Counted from the stretch's first letter, positions 24,035-32,467 are shown. The stretch is DNA of 35,555 bases from an uncultured Granulosicoccaceae bacterium (GCA_937957915.1 CALGNZ010000171.1:1-35555); one strand, 5' to 3'. A program made the numbers and translations. Notes: generated from the sequence alone by a model not told the origin.

Positions 24035-25318
24035 ATGCAACTCAAAAACCCTGTGAAGAATCTCTTCAGGGCAACCGCAGTCGGTGTAGCCACTTTACTC
24101 GCAATGCCAACGCAGGCAGCTGAAGAAATCAACGTCGTATTATTTTCGATGTCCTACACCCAGGGACTGGCAAAACTGGCTGACGACTTTGAAGCCAAAA
24201 CCGGAATCAAAGCTAATATTGAAGTCGTAGGGCAAGACGTTTTCGAAAACCGCATCACGCTAACCTTCACCGGTAAAACGGATGACCTCGATGTTGTCCA
24301 CACACCGGTCATACAGCTGCAGCGCTGGGTCGCCGCCGACTGGCTTCAACCAATGACCAAATCAGTCGAGGGCATGGATACGAAGGACGATATACTGGCG
24401 GGACCCCTCGATGCCTACAAAGTCAACGGTGAACAGTGGGCGCTGCCATTCTTTGCTGAAGCCGGAATGATGGCCTATCGCAAAGATCTGCTGGCCGAAG
24501 CGGGTTACGAAACTCCGCCAGCGACCTGGGAAGAGGTTTTGGAAGCCGCAGCTGCTATTAAGAAAGACGGCGTCGCAGGTGCAGCAATGCGAGTAGCACC
24601 GGGTCAGGGCTTCAATATGTTTGTGTTCCCGATGATCATGCGCGCCTACGGTGGAAAGTTTTTTGCCAATTATCCTGATGACCTGACACCCGCTATCAAC
24701 TCTCCTGAAAGTCTCAAGGGGCTTGAGGTGTACTCATCGCTTATGAATGACTACGGCCCTCCAGGTATCGGCAACTTTAACTACAACGAAGTAGCCGCCG
24801 CCATGCAAACCGGTCAGGTCGCCATGATCTTCGACGGCACCGCAGTCGCGGCCTGGACACTCGATCCGGAAAAAAGCCAGTACGCTGACAAAATTGACCT
24901 GGCTCCAATCCCCACTGGCCCCGAAGGCCGTTCACCAGCTATCGCTGTGCACGGTTTAGGTATCCCTGCAGGTGCACCCAATCCTGAACTGTCATTCCAG
25001 TTCATTGAGTGGGCCACCAGTGAAGAAGTACTAACAAAAATTGCGATAAACGAAGCGTTCGCAGATTTCACACGAGCGTCAGTCGCGTCAAATGAAGAAG
25101 TAATTGCCAAGTACCAATCCATCCATCCAAAATTCCTTGATCTCAAAGTTCAAATGCTGGGTGACGCGATAGGTCACTACCGACCTCTGCTGCCACAGTG
25201 GCCACAACTCGGTGCAGCAATCGGGGAAAATATCAACGCTGCAATCAACGGATTGATGTCGAACGAGGAAGCATTGGCAGCAGCAGAGGAGGAGATGATA
25301 GAAATTCTGGAAGAGTAA
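24035..25318 (+). CDS. Sugar-type ABC transporter solute-binding protein
   Basis: The 427-residue protein begins with a Sec signal peptide (FRATAVGVATLLAMPTQA, cleavage near residue 28). The mature part is a family 1 (MalE-like) extracellular binding protein: LAKLADDFEAKTGIKANIEVVG, DVVHTPVIQLQRWVAADWLQP, WALPFFAEAGMMAYRKDLLAEAGYETPPATWEEVLEAA and FIEWATSEEVLTKIA. The ribosome site GGAGG lies well placed before ATG 24035. It should capture the substrate in the periplasm for the two downstream permeases. The sulfatases on both sides suggest a sulfated carbohydrate or related ester as ligand, an inference from context. Confidence 0.93.
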   Translation: MQLKNPVKNLFRATAVGVATLLAMPTQAAEEINVVLFSMSYTQGLAKLADDFEAKTGIKANIEVVGQDVFENRITLTFTGKTDDLDVVHTPVIQLQRWVAADWLQPMTKSVEGMDTKDDILAGPLDAYKVNGEQWALPFFAEAGMMAYRKDLLAEAGYETPPATWEEVLEAAAAIKKDGVAGAAMRVAPGQGFNMFVFPMIMRAYGGKFFANYPDDLTPAINSPESLKGLEVYSSLMNDYGPPGIGNFNYNEVAAAMQTGQVAMIFDGTAVAAWTLDPEKSQYADKIDLAPIPTGPEGRSPAIAVHGLGIPAGAPNPELSFQFIEWATSEEVLTKIAINEAFADFTRASVASNEEVIAKYQSIHPKFLDLKVQMLGDAIGHYRPLLPQWPQLGAAIGENINAAINGLMSNEEALAAAEEEMIEILEE

Positions 25319-25404
25319 TAAATAATGCCCTTTGCCAACTTTTCTGTCGCAGCTGACAGCACGTACAACATTAGCATCAGCTGCTACTTTGGCAATGGGT
25401 TCTG

Positions 25405-25424
25405 CCGGAGCGCTCCAGCTCCGG
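25405..25424 (+). terminator. Stem-loop between binding-protein and permease genes
   Basis: CCGGAGC-GCTCCA-GCTCCGG is a perfect 7-bp GC-rich stem with a 6-nt loop inside the 134-bp gap after the binding-protein gene. Without a T-tract it is probably not a full terminator. In such operons a hairpin here typically stabilises the upstream mRNA or lowers permease expression relative to the binding protein. Confidence 0.5.
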
Positions 25425-25452
25425 TGGCACTTCAACCAATCATCTAATCCAC

Positions 25453-26349
25453 GTGCACTCTCAAACAAAAACTCCTGGCGTCCAACCCAGAATTCAGAAA
25501 ACTTATCAGCGCATGCTGCTGCCCGCAGTACTGGCGGTAGGTATCTTCGCCATCATTCCACTCATCGGTATGTTCGCGCTCTCTCTTACCGATTTTCATC
25601 TGATTAAAAAATGGGATCAGGACATCGGCTTTCACAACTTCGTCAAACTCTACAACAACAAGCGATTTATCGCCTCTGTAGAGGTGATGTTGTTACTCAG
25701 TGTATTCGGCGTTTTTTTTCAGGTTGTTATGGGCACGCTGATTGCGGTCGGTCTGGAAAAAATCATTCCTCGCTGGCGATTTATGCGCGGCATCTTCGTG
25801 GTGCCGTTTGTGGTACCGGCGGTTGCCGTCGCACTGATCTGGCTGAGTCTGTTGACGCCGACTTTGAGCCCGATCAACGATTTTTTCGAATTGTTCAATA
25901 TCACCGTGCCACCTTTTCTGACAACGCAGTACGGGGCTATTACCGCGATTGTGATTGCCGACACCTGGGCGTCATACCCTTTTGTGATGTTGCTGATTCT
26001 CGCCGCACTACAGGGTATTTCCAGTGATCTGGATGAAGCCGCAGCGCTCGACGGCGCAACCAAAATTCAGATCTTTTTTAAAATAACACTGCCATTGCTC
26101 ATACCGGCGCTGTTGATGGTGGCGTTGTTTCGCTTTATCGAAACACTGAAACACTTCCCGCTTATTTACATCATGACCAAAGGCGGTCCAGGCAGATCAA
26201 CACAGGCAACCAACTACTTTGCCTACATCCAGACTTTTCAAAACTCCAATGTTTCCTACGGCGCTGCGATAGCGGTTTTCCTGTTTCTGTTTGCCGCCAT
26301 CATCAGTTTCTTCGTGGCACGGGCAAACGCGAGGATCAACGATGCCTAG
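25453..26349 (+). CDS. ABC transporter permease, MalF type
   Basis: The 298-residue protein has six predicted transmembrane segments, the first at about residues 22-45 (LLPAVLAVGIFAIIPLIGMFALSL). The coupling motif EAAALDGA (195-202), followed by FFKITLPLLIPAL, is the EAA loop that contacts the ATPase. It fits the first permease of a CUT1 sugar importer. The start is GTG at 25453 without a visible ribosome site; the frame is open to 25375, so translation could begin slightly earlier at a rare codon. It overlaps the next permease gene by 8 bp, indicating translational coupling. Confidence 0.93.
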   Translation: MHSQTKTPGVQPRIQKTYQRMLLPAVLAVGIFAIIPLIGMFALSLTDFHLIKKWDQDIGFHNFVKLYNNKRFIASVEVMLLLSVFGVFFQVVMGTLIAVGLEKIIPRWRFMRGIFVVPFVVPAVAVALIWLSLLTPTLSPINDFFELFNITVPPFLTTQYGAITAIVIADTWASYPFVMLLILAALQGISSDLDEAAALDGATKIQIFFKITLPLLIPALLMVALFRFIETLKHFPLIYIMTKGGPGRSTQATNYFAYIQTFQNSNVSYGAAIAVFLFLFAAIISFFVARANARINDA

Positions 26350-27166
26350 GCAAGACCGCAACCCCAGGCGACTGCTGGGCATATTGATGATGCTGTTGTT
26401 CTTTGGCTTCGCACTGTTGCCAATTGCCTGGGCGCTGATACTTTCCTTCAGACCGGCCTCTCACCTGTTCGAGCCAATCTGGCAATCACCTACGATGCTT
26501 ACGCTGGAGAATTTTCGATCCTTGCTGCGATCTGACTTTCCGCACGCGTTGTTGAATAGTCTGGTTACAGCAGGCACATCAACTGTGCTGGCTATGTTAA
26601 TTGGTGTTCCTGGCGGCTTTGCTTTGGCAAAGGGTCGATCTCAAAAACGATTTATTGCATCGTGGGCCCTGTTGCTGTTGCGCATGGCGCCTCCGGTCGG
26701 GTTTGTGATACCGCTGTTCCTGATCTATCTGAACATCGGATTGCTCGATACCTGGCTGGGACTGATCGCCGCTTACATGGTACTGACGCTGCCACTTGTG
26801 GTGTGGTCATCGTGGACATCGCTTGCGCAGATCCCCGACGAACTCATTGAAGCATCATTACTTGATGGGGCAAGCCTGTTTCAGTCGCTGGTTAAGGTGG
26901 TTATTCCGGCAGCGCGGCCGGGCTTGATTGCAACTGGCGTACTGGCATTTCTGATCGCCTGGAACGACTTTTTCTTCGCCCTGATTATCACGCGCGGCAA
27001 CACCGTTACCGCACCAGTATCCGTGATGAATTTCGTCTCCTATGCCAGTGTCGACTGGGGCAGCATAGCGCTTGCCAGCGTCGTCTTGACCTTGCCCACC
27101 CTGCCGGTCATTATCTTCGCTAATAAATATATCGTCCAGTCAATGGGCGGTGCGGTTAAAGGATAA
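26342..27166 (+). CDS. ABC transporter permease, MalG type
   Basis: The 274-residue protein has six transmembrane segments (first about residues 11-34, LLGILMMLLFFGFALLPIAWALIL). The EAA-loop variant EASLLDGASLFQSLVKVVIP starts at E170, with D175 and G176 conserved. The ATG at 26342 overlaps the end of the first permease gene by 8 bp; a longer frame from 26291 lies inside that gene and is not supported. It is the partner permease of the same importer and is followed two bases later by the second sulfatase gene, so the sulfatase is tightly linked to transport. Confidence 0.93.
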   Translation: MPRQDRNPRRLLGILMMLLFFGFALLPIAWALILSFRPASHLFEPIWQSPTMLTLENFRSLLRSDFPHALLNSLVTAGTSTVLAMLIGVPGGFALAKGRSQKRFIASWALLLLRMAPPVGFVIPLFLIYLNIGLLDTWLGLIAAYMVLTLPLVVWSSWTSLAQIPDELIEASLLDGASLFQSLVKVVIPAARPGLIATGVLAFLIAWNDFFFALIITRGNTVTAPVSVMNFVSYASVDWGSIALASVVLTLPTLPVIIFANKYIVQSMGGAVKG

Positions 27167-27168
27167 TT

Positions 27169-28644
27169 ATGCCCGGCGTTTCACCCCAAAACACAAAAAC
27201 AACTGATCGGCCTAACATCGTTTTTATCATCACAGATCAACAGCGTTTAGACACCATTGCAGCCCACGGGCATCCACATATGATCACCCCGCACCTGGAT
27301 GATCTGGTGAAGCGCGGTGCAAGCTTTGAGAACATGTATGTGACCGCCCCGGTTTGCTCGCCATCGCGCGCATCACTGTTTAGTGGTACCTACCCTCATA
27401 CCAATGGCGTCTTTCGCAATGATGAACCCTGGCCATGGTGCTGGGTAGGCAATCTGGCAGACGCAGGCTATCGCTGCGTTAACGTCGGTAAAATGCATAC
27501 CTGGCCAGTGGAAGGTGCCTTCGGCTTTCATGAAAGGCACGTCACAGAAAACAAGGATCGCGACAGTCCCGGCTTGCCATTTTATCTGGACAACTGGGAC
27601 AAAGCGCTACACACAAGAGGCGCCTATAAGCCGTCGCGGGTCACCTATCGCAAACGTGCCGATCACAAAGACGCTATGGGTGCATTCACCTGGGCGCATG
27701 ACGAAGATTTGCATCCGGATGTATTTGTTGCAGACAACGCGTGTTGGTGGCTTGATCGCTACCCTGGCACCGAACCGTTTTTTCTGCAGGTCGGTTTGCC
27801 TGGTCCGCACCCACCTTACGACCCGACTCAGGAATATCTCGAGAAGTACAAAGGGCGGGAGTTACCCACTGCGATACGCGACTACGATCTCGACAGCCAA
27901 CCCGAACCTCTGCGTGAACTGCGACGTAACCACCTTGATAACGATCACGATGCGGTTGTACATCTGGAAAACCCGACAGACGAGCAACTACAACATCAGC
28001 GTGCACACTACTACGCCAATTGCACCATGATCGATGATCAGGTTGGCAAGATAGTCGCTGCCCTCAAGGCACGTGGCGTTCTCGACAATACCATTATTAT
28101 TTTCACTTCAGATCATGGAGACTGCCTCAACGATCATGGTCACTCGCAAAAGTGGAACATGTTCGAGCAATCAGTACATGTTCCTGCAGTGGTCTGCTGG
28201 CCTGGACAGATTGAAGCCGGAAAAAAAATACCTGCGCTGGTATCTCTGATGGATTTTGGACCAACGATTATGGACTACGCAGGCGCTGACATACCAGCAT
28301 GGATGGAAGCAGAGTCATTGCGCAGTTTACTTGAGGGCAAAACAGATATTGGGCGCTCTCGTGTGTTTACTGAACAATCAGATGACGCAATCATGACCGG
28401 CAGCAAGTTCGTCACGATGGTTCGCGAAGGACCGTACAAACTGGTACATTTCATCGACTGTGATGACGGACAATTGTTTAACCTGGAAGATGACCCGGAG
28501 GAACGAATAAACCTGTGGTCCGACAGCAATCACAGTGCAGTGCGGCAAAAACTGATCGACGAAATACTTAAGTGGCGACTCGAAAGTTCCAGGCGTACCC
28601 AGGGCTTTGTACAAATGCTGGCGGCCACAGGCAAAACTGCATAA
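27169..28644 (+). CDS. Cytoplasmic S1-type sulfatase with canonical CSPSR motif
   Basis: The 491-residue protein has no signal peptide. The first metal strand is NIVFIITDQQR (D23, Q24). The formylglycine motif CSPSR (C63-R67) in APVCSPSRASLFSGTYPHTNGV is canonical. KMHTW lies where the family has active-site Lys and His. Late metal ligands are in IIFTSDHGDCLNDHG. It should cleave a sulfate ester in the cytoplasm after maturation of C63. The gene starts two bases after the MalG-type permease stop and closes the rightward operon, a strong sign that the transported compound is its substrate. No formylglycine-generating enzyme is in the window. Confidence 0.93.
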   Translation: MPGVSPQNTKTTDRPNIVFIITDQQRLDTIAAHGHPHMITPHLDDLVKRGASFENMYVTAPVCSPSRASLFSGTYPHTNGVFRNDEPWPWCWVGNLADAGYRCVNVGKMHTWPVEGAFGFHERHVTENKDRDSPGLPFYLDNWDKALHTRGAYKPSRVTYRKRADHKDAMGAFTWAHDEDLHPDVFVADNACWWLDRYPGTEPFFLQVGLPGPHPPYDPTQEYLEKYKGRELPTAIRDYDLDSQPEPLRELRRNHLDNDHDAVVHLENPTDEQLQHQRAHYYANCTMIDDQVGKIVAALKARGVLDNTIIIFTSDHGDCLNDHGHSQKWNMFEQSVHVPAVVCWPGQIEAGKKIPALVSLMDFGPTIMDYAGADIPAWMEAESLRSLLEGKTDIGRSRVFTEQSDDAIMTGSKFVTMVREGPYKLVHFIDCDDGQLFNLEDDPEERINLWSDSNHSAVRQKLIDEILKWRLESSRRTQGFVQMLAATGKTA

Positions 28645-28648
28645 CCTG

Positions 28649-29206
28649 TCACTCAGTTGTATTTTGCACCACAGACAGATGGCTCTTAATGATCAGATCA
28701 AGCTCAGCCAGAAACACAAGGTGTGTGGCCTCCCGGGAAGTACCGCTCCATCGCACCAGTGCATGGTAAATGCCACCGGCTATAAAGCTGGCAGATGCTA
28801 TCGACGCGTGCCTCCCGTATGCCTGTTGCATTTCGAGATCCGTGAGGCGATCAATCATTTTCCTGAATCTATCTGCCACCGGATAACCCTCCACAGTAGT
28901 GTTTGTTTTTGCAAACAACTGTCGGTTGCTACTGACATGGTTGAGTAACAGCGGCAAAAAATGAAAGCTCTCGGTGCTGGTTAGCGATCTACCGTTGTTG
29001 TCAGACTGCATAGCGTTTTCAAACTCGAGCAACAATGATTCGAGCAAATCGATCTTGTCGCGAAAATTTGCATAAAACGTTGTTCTGGATATGGATGCGC
29101 TTTCGCACAGCATTTTGACGGTTATTGTATCCCACGTAACTGTGCCAAGCAGTTCTCGCATACTTGCCTGTAGCGCATCACGCGTCTGACGGACTCGCTG
29201 ATCCAT
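28649..29206 (-). CDS. TetR/AcrR-family transcriptional regulator
   Basis: The 185-residue protein has the helix-turn-helix ITVKMLCESASISRTTFYANFRDKIDLLESLL at about residues 28-60. A helical C-terminal domain has the TetR_C-like AYGRHASIASASFIAGGIYHALVRWSG. AGAGGAGG (29211-29218) four bases before ATG 29206 on the minus strand decides the start. The frame reaches 29230. It is convergent with the sulfatase gene with only four bases between stop codons, so its target may be elsewhere or itself. No palindrome was noticed in its upstream region close to the start. Confidence 0.9.
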   Translation of the reverse strand: MDQRVRQTRDALQASMRELLGTVTWDTITVKMLCESASISRTTFYANFRDKIDLLESLLLEFENAMQSDNNGRSLTSTESFHFLPLLLNHVSSNRQLFAKTNTTVEGYPVADRFRKMIDRLTDLEMQQAYGRHASIASASFIAGGIYHALVRWSGTSREATHLVFLAELDLIIKSHLSVVQNTTE

Positions 29207-29641
29207 TGTGCCTCCTCTGCTACTGAACACTTTTAATTGTCGTGTTAAGTTTCTTCATATTTGACGGCGCCAACTGAACATATGATCTGGCATACCAAGC
29301 CATACGGTGCAACCATTCAAGCCAAATAAACAACGGGGGCATTTCAGTAAACAACAATACCTATAATGCCCCCTGCACAACATACGCACTCGCCAGAGAA
29401 CTGTACGGTAGCACAACTCGGTCAATGACAATTATGAACAGTATTTATTCCATTGCAGCAAATCTAGTGGGTCGTGCGAAAAGTTCGGTAACAAACTTTT
29501 CACAGCCACAGACGTCAGAGCAAGGCGAAATAACGCAGGCAAAGCAGAGCCTACGACGAAGTTCTTTAACGCAGCTATGGCGTTTGTGGCGAAGTTAAAG
29601 TGTTATCGAACTTTCCAAAAAAAATCACCAGGGTGCATCCG
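29207..29641. other. Non-coding region with inverted repeats
   Basis: No credible gene is seen in 435 bp. Two inverted repeats stand out. GAAAAGTT-n8-AACTTTTC (29478-29501) is a perfect 8-bp stem. CTTTAAC/GTTAAAG (29564-29570 with 29594-29600) is a 7-bp stem around a 23-nt loop that itself contains CGC/GCG pairing. They precede the small membrane-protein gene and could be leader structures, a small RNA, or the ends of a decayed repeat. Confidence 0.4.
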
Positions 29642-30118
29642 ATGAATTTTGTCACACAGGTCGCAGGACATCCGCCTCTTAAAAAGTTACTGACTTCCTA
29701 TCTTGTGCTGTGCATCGTAGATACCATCCATCACCTGCACGCAGCATTGGCATTAGGCCACGAAACTGCAATGCATGCCGTCGTTACAAATATCATGTTA
29801 GTACCCGTGACGGTGGTCTTGATGTGGCTGTATCTTCAGCAAGATCGGAAAGCTTTCTTATGGACTTTTATTGGCATCGTCACAATGGCAGTGTTAATAC
29901 CGGGGATTTATCACGGAGGTTGGGCACACGTCGTTAAACTACTACTTTACGCCATTGACGCAGGATACCCTGCAGGTATTGAACTGCTCCTTAATTCCGG
30001 CGATTTCAACGATTGGTTTTACGAATTATCCGGTATCGCAGATTTCGGACTGGCTCTATCCTGTGCATACTACCTATTCAAATACTCAGGCCGATCTGCT
30101 TCCATGCAGTTTCATTAG
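29642..30118 (+). CDS. Small integral membrane protein of unknown function
   Basis: The 158-residue protein has about four hydrophobic helices (LLTSYLVLCIVDTIHHLHAAL, AVVTNIMLVPVTVVLMWLYL, AFLWTFIGIVTMAVLIPGIYHGGW, LSGIADFGLALSCAYYLFKY). Histidines are notable in HHLHAALALGHETAMHAV and IYHGGWAHVV. ATG at 29642 has AGGGTG six bases upstream; the frame opens at GTG 29600 inside an inverted repeat and is not preferred. I recognise no family. The His clusters near membrane segments could bind metal or haem, which is speculation. Confidence 0.65.
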   Translation: MNFVTQVAGHPPLKKLLTSYLVLCIVDTIHHLHAALALGHETAMHAVVTNIMLVPVTVVLMWLYLQQDRKAFLWTFIGIVTMAVLIPGIYHGGWAHVVKLLLYAIDAGYPAGIELLLNSGDFNDWFYELSGIADFGLALSCAYYLFKYSGRSASMQFH

Positions 30119-30157
30119 TGCTCACAAACCCGCGCATTTTTAACAGACGCATATGCC

Positions 30158-30189
30158 CGGACCACAACGGAAGCACCCTGAATGGTCCG
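30158..30189. terminator. Hairpin downstream of the membrane-protein gene
   Basis: CGGACCA/TGGTCCG (30158-30164 with 30183-30189) is a perfect 7-bp stem with an 18-nt loop, 40 bp after the stop codon. No T-tract follows. A terminator role is inferred from position only. The rest of 30119-30319 shows no gene. Confidence 0.3.
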
Positions 30190-30319
30190 TGCATCTGACT
30201 ATCGCGTTGCGCAATTCCCCGGACTCAGACCCTGGCAAATTATATTAAAAGCGCGATCGTATACAGCATCAGCCGCACAGGCCTTCGGACGAACTCACTA
30301 TGTAAAACCATCAGTGCAC

Positions 30320-31402
30320 TCAAAACAACCTTAACTGGCTACCACCTGCTGCAGCAGGCGGCATAAACTGCGAACAATCGAGCTCAAAATCACGGCCAAC
30401 AGACAGGCCAGCCCGCTTGCAGGCAAGCTCGAATCTTTGCCTGATGATATCAGCGCGTGGACCGCTTCCAATCATGCGGGCACCGAATTCCGCATTATTT
30501 AGCTGATCATTGCGTACCGAGCGAATGGCTTTCATGATGCGTGCGGCCTTTAGCGGATAATGTTTTTCCAACCACTCCGGAAACAACTGCTGTAACTCAT
30601 GTGGTAGCCGCAGCACAATGGCATAAGCCGCTTGTGCACCTGCGTCAGCGGCACAGCTAACAATGTTGTCCATCTCTTCTTCGTTGAGCGCTGGTATTAC
30701 CGGTGACACAGAAACACGCGTTGGAATACCCGCGTCGCTCAGTGTTTTCAATGTTTGCAATCGCCTGCTCGGCGTGGTCGCCCTTGGCTCCAGATTGCGC
30801 GCGAGCTTTCTGTCAAGCGTGGTGATAGTAATACAGACAGAGACTAAGTTGCGCCGAGCCATTTCAGTAAGCAGATCGAGGTCGCGTTCAATCAGCGAGG
30901 ACTTGGTAATCAGGTAGGCCGGGTGCCGCGTCTCCAGTAACACTTGCAACACCTGCCGGGTAATGCCGAGCTTTTTTTCTAATGGTTGATAGGCATCTGT
31001 GTTAACGCCGATAGCTATCGGCTCGCAGGTATAGCTGCGTTTGGCCAGTTCGTTTCTCAGCAGGGATGCGGCCTCGCGCTTGGCGTATAAGCGTGTTTCG
31101 AAATCGAGCCCTGCGGAATGCCCTAAATAAGTATGCGATGGCCTGGCAAAACAATAGATGCAGCCATGCTCACAACCCCGGTACGGATTGATAGACCTGT
31201 CAAAGTGAATGTCCGGCGACTGATTGCGGGTAATGATGGTACGATTGCAGTCATCGCGCCACTGGGTTTGTACTCGTGTTTCCGGTTCTGTGTACGAGCT
31301 CCACCCATCGTCAACATCCAGGTGCCGATCCTGTTCAAACCTGCCGGTAGCATTGCTAAGTGAACCTCTGCCACGGCGCAAAAGGGGTGACTCGTGCTGC
31401 AT
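30320..31402 (-). CDS. PA0069-family radical SAM protein
   Basis: The 360-residue protein has the radical-SAM cluster motif CEHGCIYC (C77, C81, C84) in NPYRGCEHGCIYCFARPSH, characteristic of the PA0069/Rv2578c family. It is preceded by ETRVQTQWRDDCNRTIITRNQSPDI and followed by GVNTDAYQPLEKKLGITRQVLQVL and VSVSPVIPALNEEEM. The C-terminus has FGARMIGSGPRADIIRQRFE. The reaction of this widespread family is not established; it is not an anaerobic sulfatase maturase, which has additional cluster motifs. It is monocistronic, with a TGTATA-GA-TATACA repeat (31423-31436) 20 bp before its start. Confidence 0.92.
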   Translation of the reverse strand: MQHESPLLRRGRGSLSNATGRFEQDRHLDVDDGWSSYTEPETRVQTQWRDDCNRTIITRNQSPDIHFDRSINPYRGCEHGCIYCFARPSHTYLGHSAGLDFETRLYAKREAASLLRNELAKRSYTCEPIAIGVNTDAYQPLEKKLGITRQVLQVLLETRHPAYLITKSSLIERDLDLLTEMARRNLVSVCITITTLDRKLARNLEPRATTPSRRLQTLKTLSDAGIPTRVSVSPVIPALNEEEMDNIVSCAADAGAQAAYAIVLRLPHELQQLFPEWLEKHYPLKAARIMKAIRSVRNDQLNNAEFGARMIGSGPRADIIRQRFELACKRAGLSVGRDFELDCSQFMPPAAAGGSQLRLF

Positions 31403-31802
31403 ATCGGCCCAATGCTGATTAGTGTATAGATATACAGTCTATCGGCAATACCTGGCAAACTCAAGCGAACTTATCTCGTTGTAGATTACCAGCCTTCAGG
31501 CGGCAGGCTCGTAAGCATCTTACTGCTGTTGAACTGCGCTCTTTTATTCTGTTTTGAGAATTCTCAAGGAGGGGGGCGGCGCGCAAGGGAAGATTTCGCG
31601 CAGCCCCTGCTGGATGAATGATCTCAAATTATCGCGGGCACCTGCGGGATTGGTGCGATTCGTGTCGCTCACCAGCACCCTACACCCGGTCGCGGAAAGA
31701 CTTTTTACTTCGTTTTTGTTCTTTTCAAAAATGAAGGCCCCCGACGGGGATGTCATACCTGCAAAAACCCATTAAAAACCAAACCCAATACGCTGCAGGC
31801 GT
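31403..31802. other. Intergenic region with palindromes and opposing open frames
   Basis: A 14-bp perfect palindrome, TTGAGAATTCTCAA (31554-31567), stands at one end of a stretch (31544-31775) that is open in both a 70-codon minus frame and a 73-codon plus frame. Neither has a ribosome site or a recognised family. The translation near 31750 (DGDVIPAK) recalls the products of common dispersed intergenic repeats. TGTATA-GA-TATACA at 31423-31436 probably belongs to the radical SAM promoter. I do not call a gene here. Confidence 0.4.
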
Positions 31803-32267
31803 CTACACCAGCCTCGCCATCTGCTGCTTGACACGCCGAATCGGAATCGACGATTCAATAGACGCCACACCTTCAACTTTGGTTAATCGACCGGCCAGAA
31901 AGCGCTCGAACTCGTTCAAATCGGCTACCGCAAGTCGCAGCATGTAATCACGATTGCCGGTCATCAACCAACAATCGATAACTTCCGGCATCAGTGTTAT
32001 TTCTCGTTCGAAGTTGAGCAAGCGGTCGTCAACCTGATGATCGAGACGCACTGACACAAACACACTGAACGCAAAGCCAACGCTGGCTTCATCGATATTG
32101 GCCGAGTATCCTGCGATGATGCCCGTTTTTTCCAGATTGCGAATGCGGCGTGCGCACGGCGTCGGCGTCAAACCGACACGTTCGCTCAGCTCCTGATGCG
32201 AGAGCCTGGCATTCCTCTGTAGTTCAGCCAGAATTTTCTTATCAATCTGATCAAGTGAAGCCTGCAT
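31803..32267 (-). CDS. Lrp/AsnC-family transcriptional regulator next to aceE
   Basis: The 154-residue protein has the full Lrp architecture. The N-terminal winged helix is LDQIDKKILAELQRNARLSHQELSERVGLTPTPCARRIRNLEKTGIIAGYSANID. The C-terminal RAM domain is EITLMPEVIDCWLMTGNRDYMLRLAVADLNEFERFL with the G-x-x-D-Y effector turn. It is divergent from aceE with 200 bp between starts and an inverted repeat between them. It may autoregulate and control pyruvate dehydrogenase in response to an amino acid or 2-oxo acid; this is inferred from arrangement. Confidence 0.9.
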   Translation of the reverse strand: MQASLDQIDKKILAELQRNARLSHQELSERVGLTPTPCARRIRNLEKTGIIAGYSANIDEASVGFAFSVFVSVRLDHQVDDRLLNFEREITLMPEVIDCWLMTGNRDYMLRLAVADLNEFERFLAGRLTKVEGVASIESSIPIRRVKQQMARLV

Positions 32268-32317
32268 AGGTAACCTGAATTAGCCATTTCCACTATAACA
32301 GTACCAAAATCTAGCTG

Positions 32318-32339
32318 AATACTCCATTTTGTGAGTATT
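32318..32339. promoter_or_regulatory. Inverted repeat between the lrp-like gene and aceE
   Basis: AATACTC-n8-GAGTATT (32318-32324 with 32333-32339) is a perfect 7-bp inverted repeat about 50 bp upstream of the Lrp-type gene and about 130 bp upstream of aceE. The size and spacing suit a dimeric winged-helix regulator. It is a candidate site for the adjacent Lrp/AsnC protein. Confidence 0.5.
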
Positions 32340-32467
32340 TTGTGGCTGAGATTGACGAATATCCCTCAACAGCCAGCGTTAGCATAACTTCTGCACTACA
32401 AACTGCTCTACCGACCATGCGCTGTGCTGTTCACAGACAAAGCGCCACTCAACCAATGGAGACTCGT

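Noticed and set aside
25332..25607. Plus-strand frame between binding-protein and permease genes
   Set aside because: It overlaps the permease start in another frame; the real coding frame is fixed by transmembrane and EAA motifs.
30320..31402. Radical SAM protein as the sulfatase maturase for the nearby sulfatases
   Set aside because: Its motifs match the PA0069/Rv2578c family, with one CxxxCxxC cluster and none of the extra Cys clusters of anaerobic sulfatase maturases.
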